Under the pieces are notes generated by a model. It ran no database searches. It worked only from the letters and a program-made list of their open reading frames with translations, and was not told where the DNA came from. From positions 2,170,001-2,234,000 of the forward strand of contig JAGYXB010001002.1 in NCBI GenBank assembly GCA_022495005.1: a DNA stretch of 64,000 bases. The letters run 5' to 3'. This document shows, piece after piece, positions 28,001-38,239 of the stretch. The position numbers were made by a program, and so were the translations under genes. Numbering within the stretch: position 1 is the stretch's first letter; the number at the start of each line of letters is the position of its first letter. The stretch comes from Rhyacophila brunnea. Its lineage: Eukaryota > Arthropoda > Insecta > Trichoptera > Rhyacophilidae.

Positions 28001-31000
28001 AATTAAAAAAAACAATATTATGTGTGTTGGCGCATTGAAAATGGTTTCATTAAAATAATTGCCGTTTTTATTGACCTTGTAATATTTCGTTTCGATGTAC
28101 CTACCTACCTTATCATAACATAGTATTTTTATAATTGTTCATTAAAATAATTGAGGCATATTTAAAGCATACCGTATCATATTTAAAGCATACCAAATCA
28201 TATTTCAAAAAATCTAATATACAATTAGGCATTTGCAATATTATCTACAACATGATATTAAATAAAATTACTGATGATACATAATATTATAACGGCAGGT
28301 TATATAAAAATTTATTATTTGAAAGTCTTTATAAATGTATTATATTATTATAAAATCATCAAGGAAGGCAATTAGCTGGGACCCAAATGATAATGAGCAG
28401 CGTAAATTTATTCATATTATAAATTCGATCGGATAAAAAAATGCAATGCTAAATAGTCAATGCCAAAAAGATAAAATGAAATTGATTACAAAGTGGTGTA
28501 TGAACAATTTTCAACAAAGAATTTGGGATTGAGAAATTATTTTATTTAATACTTATGTAAATAGGTATGTATGTCATCAGTCATCACTAAATCGTAATAC
28601 CTTCCTAGATTATGATATTATTGATAAATTGTATGGTTACATTAATATCTATCTGATTACATTTCAAGCATTATTGTGCAAATGTGGCTTATTTCTTTAT
28701 CAATAAGTAAAAATGAAATCAGATAAAACAATTCTCACAAATTGTATTGTGCATTATTTCGCCAACATTAGGAATGCTATTAATTACTGATTTTAAATAA
28801 AGTTTAACGTTTAAATATCTGATGTGAACATCTATTGAGTAGTATTCAAATAATAAATGATTGATCTTGGCTATTTCACCATGTAAAATATTTAGGATAA
28901 TTCAACTGACATTAAAATGATAATAATTTTATGATTAATATTGTTTTTTTCGTTTTTATAATGAAGTATAATATTACTGTCCTGCTAAGTAAAAAGACAG
29001 TGTTTTGGTTTTAGTTAAGTCGGAGAACCCAAGTTTTAAACTATTTTTTCTCAAATATCAGTTAAGTAGCAAAGGATGGTGGTAGGCTGTCAATATAATA
29101 CATAATTAGTGCACATTAAAATTTGTCAGTTAAACGTATTTATTTTCATTGAACTAAGACTACAAAGTGTAGATAGTTTTAAATATTATTCTTTCTCTTT
29201 GGTAGTTCTTAAAATTCAATTAAACCCTGGCTTATCCAGGCCATAATAGTAGATAATTAGTTAAAAATATTCGTTTATCAATAAAATATCTAAAATTATG
29301 CCATTGAACCATGCATCATTTTAGATATTTTAAAGATAGAAAAATATTTTTATCGATTATGGTTATTAGGACTTATTGAATTTTAAAATACTAACCAATA
29401 CCATCTTTATTATTATGTATTCTCAATTCAACGAAAATAATTAAGTAAGCATAAAAAAGTGTGCACTATTTTTGTCGGATCCTCCATAGCATGCCTGAAC
29501 TATTATGGTTTGGTTAGGCAGGGTATAATTTAATGTAAAAAATTAACCAGCGGTAACTGCAAAATGTATGCTTAGTTCAATGAAAACAACTAAGTACGGT
29601 TGACAAAGTTTAGTGTGCACTATTTATGTCGAATCTTATCAGTCTACCTCCACCCCTCGCCACTGTCTTATATTATGTATAATTATTGAATTGTTTTGAC
29701 ATATTCTCTAAATACGCATGTTTGTTGAGAGATTAAAAAAACCCCAATATGTTTACATAATACAAAAGAAAAAGTACTTAGTTTAAACTTCTTGGGTTAT
29801 TTGACTTCACTACAACCAAAATACTGTCTTTTAACTTAGTAGGGCAGATTAGTTTAATATACAAGCAGAAATAAAATATATTGACAAACATAATATTATG
29901 TATAATTTACTAACTTTTAAGCAATGCTAATACAATTTGATCTTTAGAATTGATTTGGTGATAACTACCGCTAAAACTGTATTATACATATTTATAAAAA
30001 AACTGTGTATAATCAAAATAAAAACAGTAATTATAGTTACTCAAAAGTTATTAATATGGAATCAAAAATTACACTGTTCTGTAGAGAAAAGAGCCATCTA
30101 ACAGTAAATATCAGTTTTCATTCTTAAACTCTCATAAACGGAGAGACGGGTCGAGGAAAGAAAATTTGGATAACGTCCATCCGGCGGCTTTTTTATGTGT
30201 ATAATTCCGTGATATCTCAATCGCTTTGATCATCTGTTATAAATTGTAATCCATTCATTTATTCAATAAACAAAACATTTTTTCATAATTTTACCTAAAA
30301 CCACCATTATTGATAAACGTAGTTCTACGTTCATAAACTTTTTCGCTCTATTGAAGAACTATTGAAACTTTAAAATTATACGACCCTATCTAGGACCATA
30401 TTATATTTTATCACCTAAAAATATCTAGTTAAATTTAAAGATTTTCATCTCGTGGCGCCCATCTATCTACATATTAATTATTTATATAGGTAAACTTGCT
30501 ATTCTACTCTTAGTTATGCAAATCTTGAAAGTAATCCACCCTTAAGTAGACTCAAAATACGCCCCGTAGTATCTATTAATTTAAAAATTTCATGTATTCA
30601 CTGCGTAGGTATATACTTTACCTGCATTATTAATTTTAACATATATTATATACACGAAATAACATTAGCGAATATTTTATCGACTCCTCTGAATTTAGTC
30701 TAAATAACGTGCATTTTTTTCTTATTTTGCTATTCCTAAGAAACGCACAACTTTCTACCCTCATTTTTCTCAGATATTAAATCCATGTGAACTTCTCCAT
30801 TTATTATCTTTTTTAAAGTGTTTTTGAAATCAGTTGCTGAGATGAGATAGGTGTTATTAAAGAACAATATTGTCAAAGATTATATCGTGAGAGGAAGGCA
30901 TTTTGATGTCACAAACAGGTGCAACATGATTTTAGGTTTCCCGTCTCCATCCGTCATGTATATACAACCGTGGATATGTACTAGGACCGCCTTACCTGGT

Positions 31001-34000
31001 GGTTAAAACGTGTACAAAAAAAAAGATTTTACGTTTATTCAGCCATCGGGATACGGAACCGCACAGGATTAATGTAAATAAACCGTGTAGTTTAAAGAAA
31101 AGAAAAAAATCGGTGTGTGTACTTTTTTACGCGCGTTAGAAGTTATACTTCTTTGGCGGAACAAAACAAAAACAAAACTTGTGATAAACTAGATTCTTCG
31201 ACTACCTCTTAATTATCTTGTTAAATTACACACTCAAGAAAAAGGACCGCTTATTGGAACGCCGTTGGTTTATTTCTATACGCTTTAACTTATATTACTA
31301 AACTATATAATTATTTATCGTTGTTTTATTTTTAAAGTAACAACTGCCACTATGACGTTTAATAGTTTGAATTGCAAATGGCCGACAATAATAAATTCGC
31401 TGCCTAGCAACGGAACAATTCTTAACTTTAATATTATACTGTATAATCGTCATGATTGGAGTATCATACTATGGCGTAATGGTAGTGCGTTCAGCTGATA
31501 ACCAAACAATCAGTGGTTCGAATCTAATCGACTGCACTTATTGTTGTGTAAAAAAATAAATTATGTGTTACATGTCACACGCCAAAAATACACTCTGATC
31601 TGATTTTCCAAACACGCCTAAAGAAATAAAGATCAGGGATGGACTGGCTCAGCTAGTCTCGGTGACAATAAGACATGTCCTCTGTATTCGCATACTGAAT
31701 ATCAAGAGTTGGATGCGATGATAATTCTACGGAGGAATCAAGAACAACCCGATTAACCTGATCTCCATATATCGCTGCGAATGTCTCAAATGCCTCAAGT
31801 GGGCCTCGCTTGATATCAAGTCTGCGTAGTTAATAATTGGGCTGGTATGTGGAACGATCCTGGAAAATAGCTTTGCTCCCTCAGAATAAATTGCGGGAGT
31901 TATTATTATCATCGTGTATCTGCAGATTTTATTAAGATTGTGCGGTATTATTAATTTTTAAAATGGTTTTCAATGCCGCGGCGCACAGTTTCAATACCAC
32001 TTCCTTAAGACGAAGAATAAATTATGTTCATTATTGGTAAGACTCCGAAATGTCAATGCCAATGGTGTAGATTTTTATATAAAGTGGTATATTATGTTTT
32101 AATTATACGATGTTAAGACGTAATACAATTATGCAGTTTTGTGCTAAAGTACAATTAATACATGTAAATTTAAAAAAACATGTAATCTGAATAATATTAA
32201 TCTTACTTTATCATGACGACTGGCAGAAAGAGATTTGAGACAATCAGTGACGCATAAATGGAAGCCAGAGAAGCAACTCCTAATCCTGCTGTTGGATTTA
32301 TAGAGCTCTGTAGATTGGCTGCTCCCTGAAAAAAAATATTATTTTTAAAGAATGTAAATATAGTTAATCTTGTACAAAATAGGACACTTTTGAGTGAAAT
32401 TTAAAAAAATCGTTTTAATTAGAATGATGTAGGTTTGGATATAAATACTGGATGGGAGTGGATGATAGAGAAGGCCAACTCTAATATGGATGTTAGAGCA
32501 ACAGAATAAGCAGATAATATTTTCAGAAGTGAAAACATAATTTAATCGGCTTAATAGCATTATTACATTTGAGTATCTGCCTTACTTTTGAAGATAAATC
32601 ATTCGGAACGTATTAGAAACATAACTTTAAGATAGAAAACAATGGTCGCCAATTTTGACATCAGTGATCAGGGATGCTGTAAGTGGCTTAATAGGCGAAA
32701 CACATTTCCGCAATCTGGTGGATGTGGCTTCCAGTTCCGTTTTCTGTTTTTAAATATACATATCTTACGTTTTTAAAGTACACTGAATTGAGCCAAGATA
32801 GGCTGGGGCACTGAATTGCGTGTTAGGATGGTAATAATAATTATTGTAGATGCAAATTAATGAAAATTTTCGATTTTTTTTTTTTTAAAGTTAATAAACG
32901 TATTACCATGTATTTCAATATGAAAAATCATCATTTTCTACAACAGTCAACCATATTTCACTATACTTATGACCAATAACTGGAACTATCGTAAAATCTC
33001 ACAGTTTCGTGTAACGACCTAACTAATAGTAGGCCTTGCATTGAGGACATGGTAAACATGTTGACGTACTTTCATTTTTTGGAGAGCAATATGTTTCGTT
33101 TGAAGTAGAGATGGTAACTTGCCCTTTGTATTATATAACAGGCCTACTTCTGTAATTTATAAATTATATTTTATTTTTCGCAATGGAGGTACCCAGTTAA
33201 GAATACAAATACATACACAACATTTTCTCTTAATAACATTGGTTGTTATTTTGATAAATTTAAAAGTAAGATGAAGTAGTTTATAATATGCTTCAAGTAT
33301 ATACAGCTAATGCTTGTTTGACGAGCTTATATATTATTCAGTATGCATAAAAACTCGCTTTTTCTTTTCATCAGTCGAAAGTGGTATTAAAGTAAGCATA
33401 TAAATATTGTATGCGTCTCAATGTTTCCTGTCACATTACTAAATAATGGAAATTCTACCCTTTTTTTCAAAGTTTTCATGTATTTTCAAATACAATTTTG
33501 TATCAAGGTTTCGCATTATACAGATATAATTTATTTTAGTTTCATATGTATGCAATTAGGTTAGTTAATATTAAATGCTTGATAGATGCTTGTGCAAACA
33601 TTAGTGTCCTTCATATTTTTATAAGGAGTCGAGTCGTGGACGCTGAAGGTAAGTGAGCGGATTGCTATTGATGCCTTCGAGATGTGGTATTGGTGCCGAG
33701 TTCTTCGTTTTTCTAAGACAGAATACGCAGAACAAGCTAATAAATTATCCAGAGACTGCAGATAAAGGAACGGCTGTCAACAATATGTCTGAGACGCATT
33801 CTGCAGTTTTTTGGACATATTGTCCGGCGCAAACCGGACAACCTGGAGAGATTGGTGGTTTTGAGTGATCTCTAGGGAAGGCAATGCAGAAGAAGAGCGT
33901 CTGTGCGCTAGAGCGACCAAGTGAAGGAGCTGACTGGGATCAACATTCATTCTGCCCGGAGAGAAGTGGAAAATTGAGATGGATGGAAATTCTTGGTCAC

Positions 34001-34355
34001 TCAAAATATGGCAAAATTCAAAAGTGGTCACGTACCGCAGCCACGAGGGTATGATCAAGAAGAATATTAAATCTTAAGTAGTAAAAATATAGAAAGATTA
34101 TTAAAATATTGATAGAAAAATAATATTTTAAAATGTTACCTGGAAAGCTGTGAAGTGTACCATAAATGCGAGACTCAGAACTACGACATTCTTCAATATC
34201 CGCCATTTTTCATAAGGTCCATACCCGTGGTCAGCTATTTTTGGATTTTCAGCATCCAACGCCTTTCCATTGGAACCATTTTCGACTACACTTTTATTTT
34301 CATGATTTTGTGTTGCTATAGTTTCATCTCCATCAAGTCGAGTATCAGTATCCAT
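15954..34355 (-). CDS. unc93-like: UNC93-like transmembrane protein, N-terminal four exons (gene incomplete)
   Basis: Joined exons 34355-34140, 32325-32207, 19494-19332 and 16077-15954 encode 207 codons plus one base without a stop. After an acidic, polar N-terminus of about 45 residues comes the motif GYGPYEKWRILKN, then TM1 (about residues 52-71) ending FTAFQ. Exon 2 continues GAANLQSSINPTAGLG and TM2. Exon 3 has WLGCKW, TM3, then a glycine-rich loop with GFGGGPLWCAKC around TM4. Exon 4 has AEAYEK and a fifth segment ending FSQVWGNLISS. This order and these motifs are typical of UNC93-like proteins of the MFS fold. In C. elegans UNC-93 regulates a two-pore potassium channel; vertebrate UNC93B1 escorts Toll-like receptors. 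Which role applies here cannot be told. Family members usually exceed 450 residues, so more than half is missing beyond intron 4. Splice sites and phases agree at all three internal junctions, which makes a pseudogene unlikely. Confidence 0.9.
16676..16752 (+). repeat. tRNA-derived SINE head
   Basis: A-box GTAGTTCAATTGGTAAAGCA and a perfect five-pair T-arm GCGGGTTCGAGTCCCGC, then a T-rich tail. The acceptor stem does not close, so it is a SINE or tRNA relic in intron 3. Confidence 0.65.
16874..16953 (-). repeat. tRNA-derived SINE head, antisense
   Basis: On the minus strand it reads CCACGATGGCCGATCGGCTT, a TTTATAATGTGATGG anticodon-arm region, then TTTGAATCCAGGGTCTGG as a decayed B-box. The related minus-strand copy at 43216-43258 shares the TATAATGT..TGG and CCGGTTCTGG-like end. 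Confidence 0.55.
18187..18958. mobile_element. TIR element, 772 bp, enclosing a telomere-like run
   Basis: Arms 18187-18238 and 18907-18958 match at 51 of 52 positions, starting TGTTACG(T/C)CGAATGTGCG. TA lies directly outside both ends (18185-18186, 18959-18960). Inside are a second, weaker inverted pair with GTGCGTGAATTCG, a direct repeat ending GGTGGTGTTTTTTGCAACTA (18335-18354 and 18405-18424) and the (CCTAA)n run. There is no transposase ORF. Confidence 0.82.
18700..18726 (+). repeat. Telomere-type (CCTAA)5 run
   Basis: Five uninterrupted AACCT/CCTAA units, the reverse complement of the insect telomere repeat TTAGG. It lies inside the TIR element 18187-18958, so it is interstitial here. 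Confidence 0.85.
19332..19494 (-). CDS. unc93-like: UNC93-like exon 3
   Basis: The acceptor is TTCTAG ending at 19495 and the donor GTAAGA starts at 19331. The first base completes the codon opened in exon 2, then 54 codons follow. It contains WLGCKWTAALSF, a membrane segment, FYTMIPAGLSVGFGGG and PLWCAKCTYLTV. The glycine-rich and tryptophan/cysteine motifs are the most family-specific part of the window. Confidence 0.9.
20290..21275 (+). repeat. Tandem array, eight units of about 135 bp
   Basis: The landmark CAGTGGATTG recurs at 20311, 20449, 20584, 20725, 20859, 20968, 21106 and 21241: spacings 138, 135, 141, 134, 109, 138 and 135. Each unit has a TCCAGCAGTGGATTG end, a (GAT)n stretch, GATAAATATAATATCACC, ATTTTGATAAATACAGCAAT and TGACAGAAAGGAGTAGAATC. 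The 109-bp spacing marks an internal deletion. The landmark plus GAT tail is the 3' end of a LINE or LINE-dependent SINE; the fragment at 51150-51245 carries the same end once. Confidence 0.85.
21301..22005. repeat. Duplicated 72-bp segment bracketing an AAATCTACTGA-rich insert
   Basis: 21301-21372 and 21933-22005 are near-identical direct copies (ACCTTTTAAATATTTT, GAGCTAATT, AATGTATATAAGTTTCATTG). Between them, 21373-21932 repeats AAATCTACTGA or TCTACTGA at about 21411, 21467, 21710, 21730, 21751 and 21891, partly in palindromic form (CTACTGAAATTTCAGTAG). There is no coding sequence. The class is unknown. Confidence 0.65.
25840..26080 (-). pseudogene. LINE 3' end remnant
   Basis: On the minus strand one frame gives ERRRVGRPNLQWLYDLVNWN, the basic GRP..RW region near the C-terminus of many insect non-LTR retrotransposon polyproteins. 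The other frames and the following stops show decay. It ends in an ATGATGATGA-type tail. Catalytic reverse transcriptase motifs are absent, as in a 5'-truncated copy. Confidence 0.55.
26344..26424 (-). repeat. tRNA-like sequence (Arg-TCT-like), possible SINE head
   Basis: The minus strand starts GTGACTATTTTAGTCTAATG (A-box-like), has TTGGCTTCTGATCCAG where an anticodon arm would be, and ends CCGGGTTCGATCCCGG then GTCAC, which pairs with the opening GTGAC. The T-loop is one base short and the anticodon stem is weak, so a pseudo-tRNA or SINE is more likely than a working tRNA. Confidence 0.55.
27290..27620. other. GC-richer unidentified segment in intron 2
   Basis: It stands out in base composition from its surroundings. 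On the minus strand, 27619-27407 is an open frame (starts MYHRQFFITPSGYWV, 70 codons) that I do not recognise. No splice acceptor, repeat boundary or domain could be assigned. A diverged transposon remnant is the simplest explanation. Confidence 0.3.
28977..29847. mobile_element. Outer TIR element containing a nested foldback element
   Basis: Arms of about 70 bp (28977-29046 and 29778-29847) read CTGTCCTGCTAAGTAAAAAG and, reverse-complemented, CTGCCCTACTAAGTTAAAAG. Both continue through GACAGT.TTTTGGTT, AAGTC and AACCCAAG to TTTAAACTA. The middle is mostly occupied by the foldback element 29065-29664. A clean target duplication was not found. Confidence 0.7.
29065..29664. mobile_element. Foldback element family, copy 1 (nested)
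   Basis: Terminal arms 29065-29132 and 29595-29664 share AGTGCACA(C/T)TAAA..TTTGTCA and a GTGGAGGTAG-type start. Inside are further inverted motifs: AATTAAACCCTGGC with CCATAATAG on one side, and CTATTATGGTTTGGTTAGGCAGGG on the other in opposite sense (GTTTGGTTAGGCAGGG at 29507-29522). The same order is present in 44740-45297. It is non-coding. Confidence 0.72.
31471..31540 (+). repeat. tRNA-derived SINE head (Ile-like)
   Basis: TGGCGTAATGGTAGTGCGTT resembles an A-box, AGCTGATAACC an Ile-GAT anticodon loop, and GTGGTTCGAATCTA a B-box. The T stem has a mismatch and the acceptor does not close well. It is a SINE or tRNA relic. Confidence 0.5.
31615..31920. other. GC-richer unidentified segment
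   Basis: Its composition is higher in GC than the flanks. The minus strand has an open frame 31912-31727 containing SSEAHLRHLRHSQRYMEI, which I could not assign. The motif CTGGCTCAGCTAGT near 31638 also occurs inverted near 20112, suggesting a shared dispersed repeat. Confidence 0.3.
32207..32325 (-). CDS. unc93-like: UNC93-like exon 2
   Basis: The acceptor is a T-run followed by CAG at 32328-32326, and the donor is GTAAGA from 32206. The 119 nt give 39 codons plus two bases (phase 2 intron). It reads GAANLQSSINPTAGLG, which continues the FTAFQ end of exon 1 as in family members, then a second membrane segment ending LPVVMI. Confidence 0.9.
32326..34139 (-). other. UNC93-like intron 1 (1,814 bp)
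   Basis: GT-AG intron, phase 0. It carries a degraded LINE 3' part at 33625-34058 on the opposite strand to the gene. The rest is AT-rich, with a T-run near 32875-32886 and nothing else identifiable. Confidence 0.85.
33625..34058 (+). pseudogene. LINE polyprotein C-terminal remnant in intron 1
   Basis: Frame pieces give GVESWTLKVSERIAIDAFEM, then RLSTICLRRILQFFGHIVRR and KPDNLERLVVL, the region after the reverse transcriptase palm in many insect LINE-encoded proteins. Stops and at least two frameshifts break it. It lies antisense to the UNC93-like gene, about 75 bp from the exon 1 donor. Confidence 0.75.
34140..34355 (-). CDS. unc93-like: UNC93-like exon 1 (first coding exon)
   Basis: The ATG is at 34355-34353 and exactly 72 codons follow, ending in CAG before donor GTAACA (34139 downwards); the intron is phase 0. 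The protein starts MDTDTRLDGD, has a polar N-terminal tail, then ENPKIADHGYGPYEKW and the first hydrophobic segment. In-frame stops occur just upstream of this ATG, supporting it as the start. Any 5' UTR exon further upstream could not be located. Confidence 0.88.
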
Positions 34356-37300
34356 TGTGAAATTTGATACCTACTCTTTAAAATTGTTTAACTTGACTTA
34401 TCAAATATTTATATACATTCAACTAAAGTATAATATTGACTTGATTTAAAAAAAATCATTAACTATTATTTCTTATTAATATAATTTTATATTGGTAATA
34501 AAATATAACACTAACATAATTCACCTAATAGACACAACATACACTAAGGAAATTATATTGATAATTAAAACACGTTATCATGAATTACTTACTTCAGTGA
34601 AAATGATAAATTGTTTTCCCGCATTAATATTGTCTTTTTACAATCATTATTGATTAATTTATTATTGTGAATAATATACAATGCTATCTTATCTTTTCGC
34701 AAATATTTTGTTCGTTACGCTGATAAAAAGTGAAACTATCTTAATATTATATTGCATAGATAAATAAAAAATAATAAATTAATTAATTTTTTCCTCCTAT
34801 TGGAAACCACCAAAAACTATCATAAAGCATTCAGAAAAATTAAATATAATCAATCGATATAATTAACAACATTCCATACAATGCTTATTTTATTATTACG
34901 TATAAATTTTCTTGAATATATTTTAACAAATGCTATAACAACTGCTTTTTGTTGTTGTAATATAAATAACATAAAAATAAAATAACTTTATAGAAGATTT
35001 TTTCAATCAAAAATAATACATTGCCTCCATTTTTAATCAAATACTTAGAACGATTACAAAAATGCCTGATTATATAATATAATATAATTATGTTAATATT
35101 AATATATTATATTATTATATCCATCTCGTTCTAAAACTTGGATATGGATGGATGGAAATGAATTATCAGAAGATTGGCTACTTTTTATATGTGGCTGTTT
35201 TCGCATAATATCTCGTTTACACGTACTTGGTTTACTGCTGACAGTACGTGTTATCGCACCATAACAAAAAACGCACCTGTAAATACTTATTATTGTGAAA
35301 ATTGCAAGAATGCATGAATTGATCAAAAACGTTCAGAAACTTCTGAGTTTTTACGCGACAATCGGACTGTGCGATATCCGCGCCTGCGTATTATAACGAT
35401 ATTGGCAAACTTGCCGGTAAAAAAACAAACTACACCATGTAGAGACTCATTTTGAGTTTAACCGATTTTCACGACCTGTCAAATAGTATCATACAATGAT
35501 AACATCGCGTCTCGCTTACTCTTGAAGAATGAGATTAACGAAACAGTCAGCACTTGTACGTGTAACAGTTATCATCGCGATAGTTTGAAGTACACACTAT
35601 CAGTGCAAGTAAATCCATGCACGTGCACAGATGCTATGAGGATTTTATGTGTTCATCACAATATTACCGATGAGGATATTTTAAGACGAGCCAGTACGTC
35701 AAAATATCTTATAGCTATTCACAAGAAAGAAAACTGCATACTTCAACCATATTGACGTTCATGCTATTAAAAAAAAGATTATAATATTATGTTCGTATAC
35801 GCCTCTCTGCTGAAAATATAATCCCCTAATAGTTACAATGTTAAATATATACATTTATTTACGCCTATATATCAGATAGCAAATTTGCAAAACCTTATAT
35901 AGGTACGACTATATTATTATTATTATGTTTTTTCACTTTTCACTTTTAGATAGCGTTTGATACCTATTCATGGGTTAAGAAAGCTATAATATTCCAATCA
36001 TAAATTAAACCATCGGTATACTAACTTACGTTACTGAATTGTAGGTGATGAAATATAATTTACTTAAACTCATAATGTACGAAAAGATAGAGGATAGCAG
36101 AATCTTAGGTAGATGAAGATTTCTGTAAATTGATCAACGTTGAAACGTTGGTGATCTAATACAACTGACCGGTAGAAATGGCGTTGTACTGCAATTTAGC
36201 CACTAACTTTCAAAAGAAGATGACACAAAAAGAAGACTACATACAAATAAAATAATATTAATGCAGATAATCCCCGCGGTATTGCAAGGTATGCGTTTTT
36301 CACTCGGTCACGATGAGCGTGATTTCGCGCTCAACAATTTATAATATAAAATCGTTTTTATAATAAACTAAACGATAATAATTACTAAATAAACGACATA
36401 CGTAAGTATATTATACAGTATAATTATTTATCCTTGAAATAAACTGAAAAAATAAAATTATTTTTTTTTCCATATTGCAAAAGAATATTTGGCATAGTTT
36501 ATCCTGTTTGGCTTGTCTGCAATTATTATGTACAATAATTATAACATTGTCGATAGCTATCAAATAATATGACGACACGCGTGTGATTTCAATCAATATG
36601 ACGATTCCTGGCACGTGGCACATGTCTAAATAAGTGATGTACAAAATATATAATATTATTAAAAAAACGTTTGTAATATATTTAACTAAATGGCACTTGC
36701 CGGGATCGTGATGAATGAGGGATACATGGATTATAAATAAAGTGAATGTATGAAGCTTTTCTCACATCTGCCTTAATTTTTGTCTATGTATTTTTTTAAA
36801 ATCTGTTTTGTATAGTTACAAAAATTTCTATTGCGTTATATTATTATTTTTCTTTATACAGCAGCTTGACAGTAGGTATGTATTTGCCAAACTATTCTTT
36901 ACAAATGCAAAATTTCTAAATGAAACCATTACAAACCGGTGACGGCAAAGTATCTGTGACCTTGTTTTTATCTATTACTGTCTAAAGTAAATTTCACCAT
37001 CCCATGAGTAATGTTCGATGTAATTTATTTTTTTACCTACTACACATTTACAGATACTAAACCAATATCAAGTCGGTACTAGAGACCTGTGCTGCAGAAA
37101 AATGAAACATCATGATGATTGAGTGAAATTATTATTTTGTTCTTATACCACCTTCAAAACAAGTTTCTCCTAAGCTGTTTACTGTACATAAAAAAACTGA
37201 ATAACGATGTAAGTATACAAACTTGTTTATTTTATAGATTTCTGTAGACCGTCTGTTTTTGTACTATTATACTTACATATTTAATTATTTTAATGCAGTA

Positions 37301-37986
37301 TTCGTCCTTATAATAATATTATTATGTTAGAATATTCGTGTAATTAAAATAAAAATACATGTTGGCATCAATATGGCAATACTAATCCGCTACAAAACAA
37401 AATATCACAAAACAAAACAAATTAAAATAAGTATGTACCTACTCATTGTATAGAAGAAAATTGTAAAGTAAACTACTCATTGTATTTATTATTACATTTG
37501 CCGTTGTAAATAAATTACAGTTTTAACTGATAAAAGTAAAATTGATGTCATTGCCAAATGTAAACCTTGAATCGAAGCCAATTTTATTATGGTCACAAAT
37601 TTAGAGTAGGTAATGTATATAATTTTAATATTTTTAACACGAGTCGAGTCTAGGTTTGAAGTGTGTATTATTAATGAGAAATTTATTAATGTACTACGTC
37701 ATACTGAGGAATTTATATTGTTTTATCAATTATTCATTTATATACAATCTTAATTCTAGATTATATATTTTTTCGCTATGTGTACGGTATGTATACTTAG
37801 AAAATGACTATTGCGAAATTGATTATAATACCTCATTTTATCAAATATTTAATTACTGACTAATATTATGATAGTGATAATAGTAATAAATTAGTATTAT
37901 TTTATGATGATAATATTATTACAAAGAGTTGATTAAAAAATAATATTTAATTACGACGTCGTACCAACATAACTATTATCATGTGT
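34356..37986. other. Sequence upstream of the UNC93-like start; no gene recognised
   Basis: The 5' UTR and promoter of the UNC93-like gene should lie here, but no initiator or TATA box can be chosen by eye in such AT-rich DNA. It contains dispersed repeat copy 35373-35655. The rest is AT-rich and unassigned. Confidence 0.5.
35373..35655 (+). repeat. Dispersed repeat (GCCTGCG...CTCGCTTACTCTTGAAG), copy 1
   Basis: Its reverse complement matches 56975-57246 over much of its length, including CGCGCCTGCG, AACGATATTG, TGCCGGTAAA, TAACCGATTTTCA, CTCGCTTACTCTTGAAGAAT and ACAGTCAGCACTT. Open frames crossing it (for example 35522-35755) are therefore repeat-derived. Confidence 0.72.
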
Positions 37987-37987
37987 A

Positions 37988-38014
37988 TTATTTATTTATT
38001 TATTTATTTATTTA
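37988..38014 (+). repeat. (TTTA)n microsatellite, LINE tail
   Basis: About six TTTA units at the 3' end of the minus-strand LINE 37987-38815. Confidence 0.85.
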
Positions 38015-38239
38015 AGAATACAAAACATTGTGGACATAACAAATCTAAATTCAAGACGTACACAACATGAGATTTACATTATAAGTCAAACATTACCCTC
38101 ACAAGAGAGAAGAGAATATAGAAAAAGAAATATATATATAATAACAATAATAATAACAAAAAAAATATATAATCAAAACATACTTAAGTATAATTTAATA
38201 CAGAAAAATATAATTTTTGAGAACGAAAAATATACAATT

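Larger units (their letters stand above)
19495..32206 (-). other. UNC93-like intron 2 (12.7 kb)
   Basis: GT-AG intron, phase 2. It contains the tandem array 20290-21275, the bracketed repeat 21301-22005, a LINE remnant at 25840-26080, tRNA-like heads at 26344-26424 and 31471-31540, a moderately GC-rich unidentified segment at 27290-27620, and the nested foldback element 28977-29847. Stretches 22006-25839, 27621-28976 and 29848-31470 hold only AT-rich sequence with no feature I can name. Confidence 0.8.

Noticed and set aside
35522..35755. 77-codon open frame with several cysteines
   Set aside because: It lies mostly in the dispersed repeat shared with 56975-57246, so it is not a host gene.
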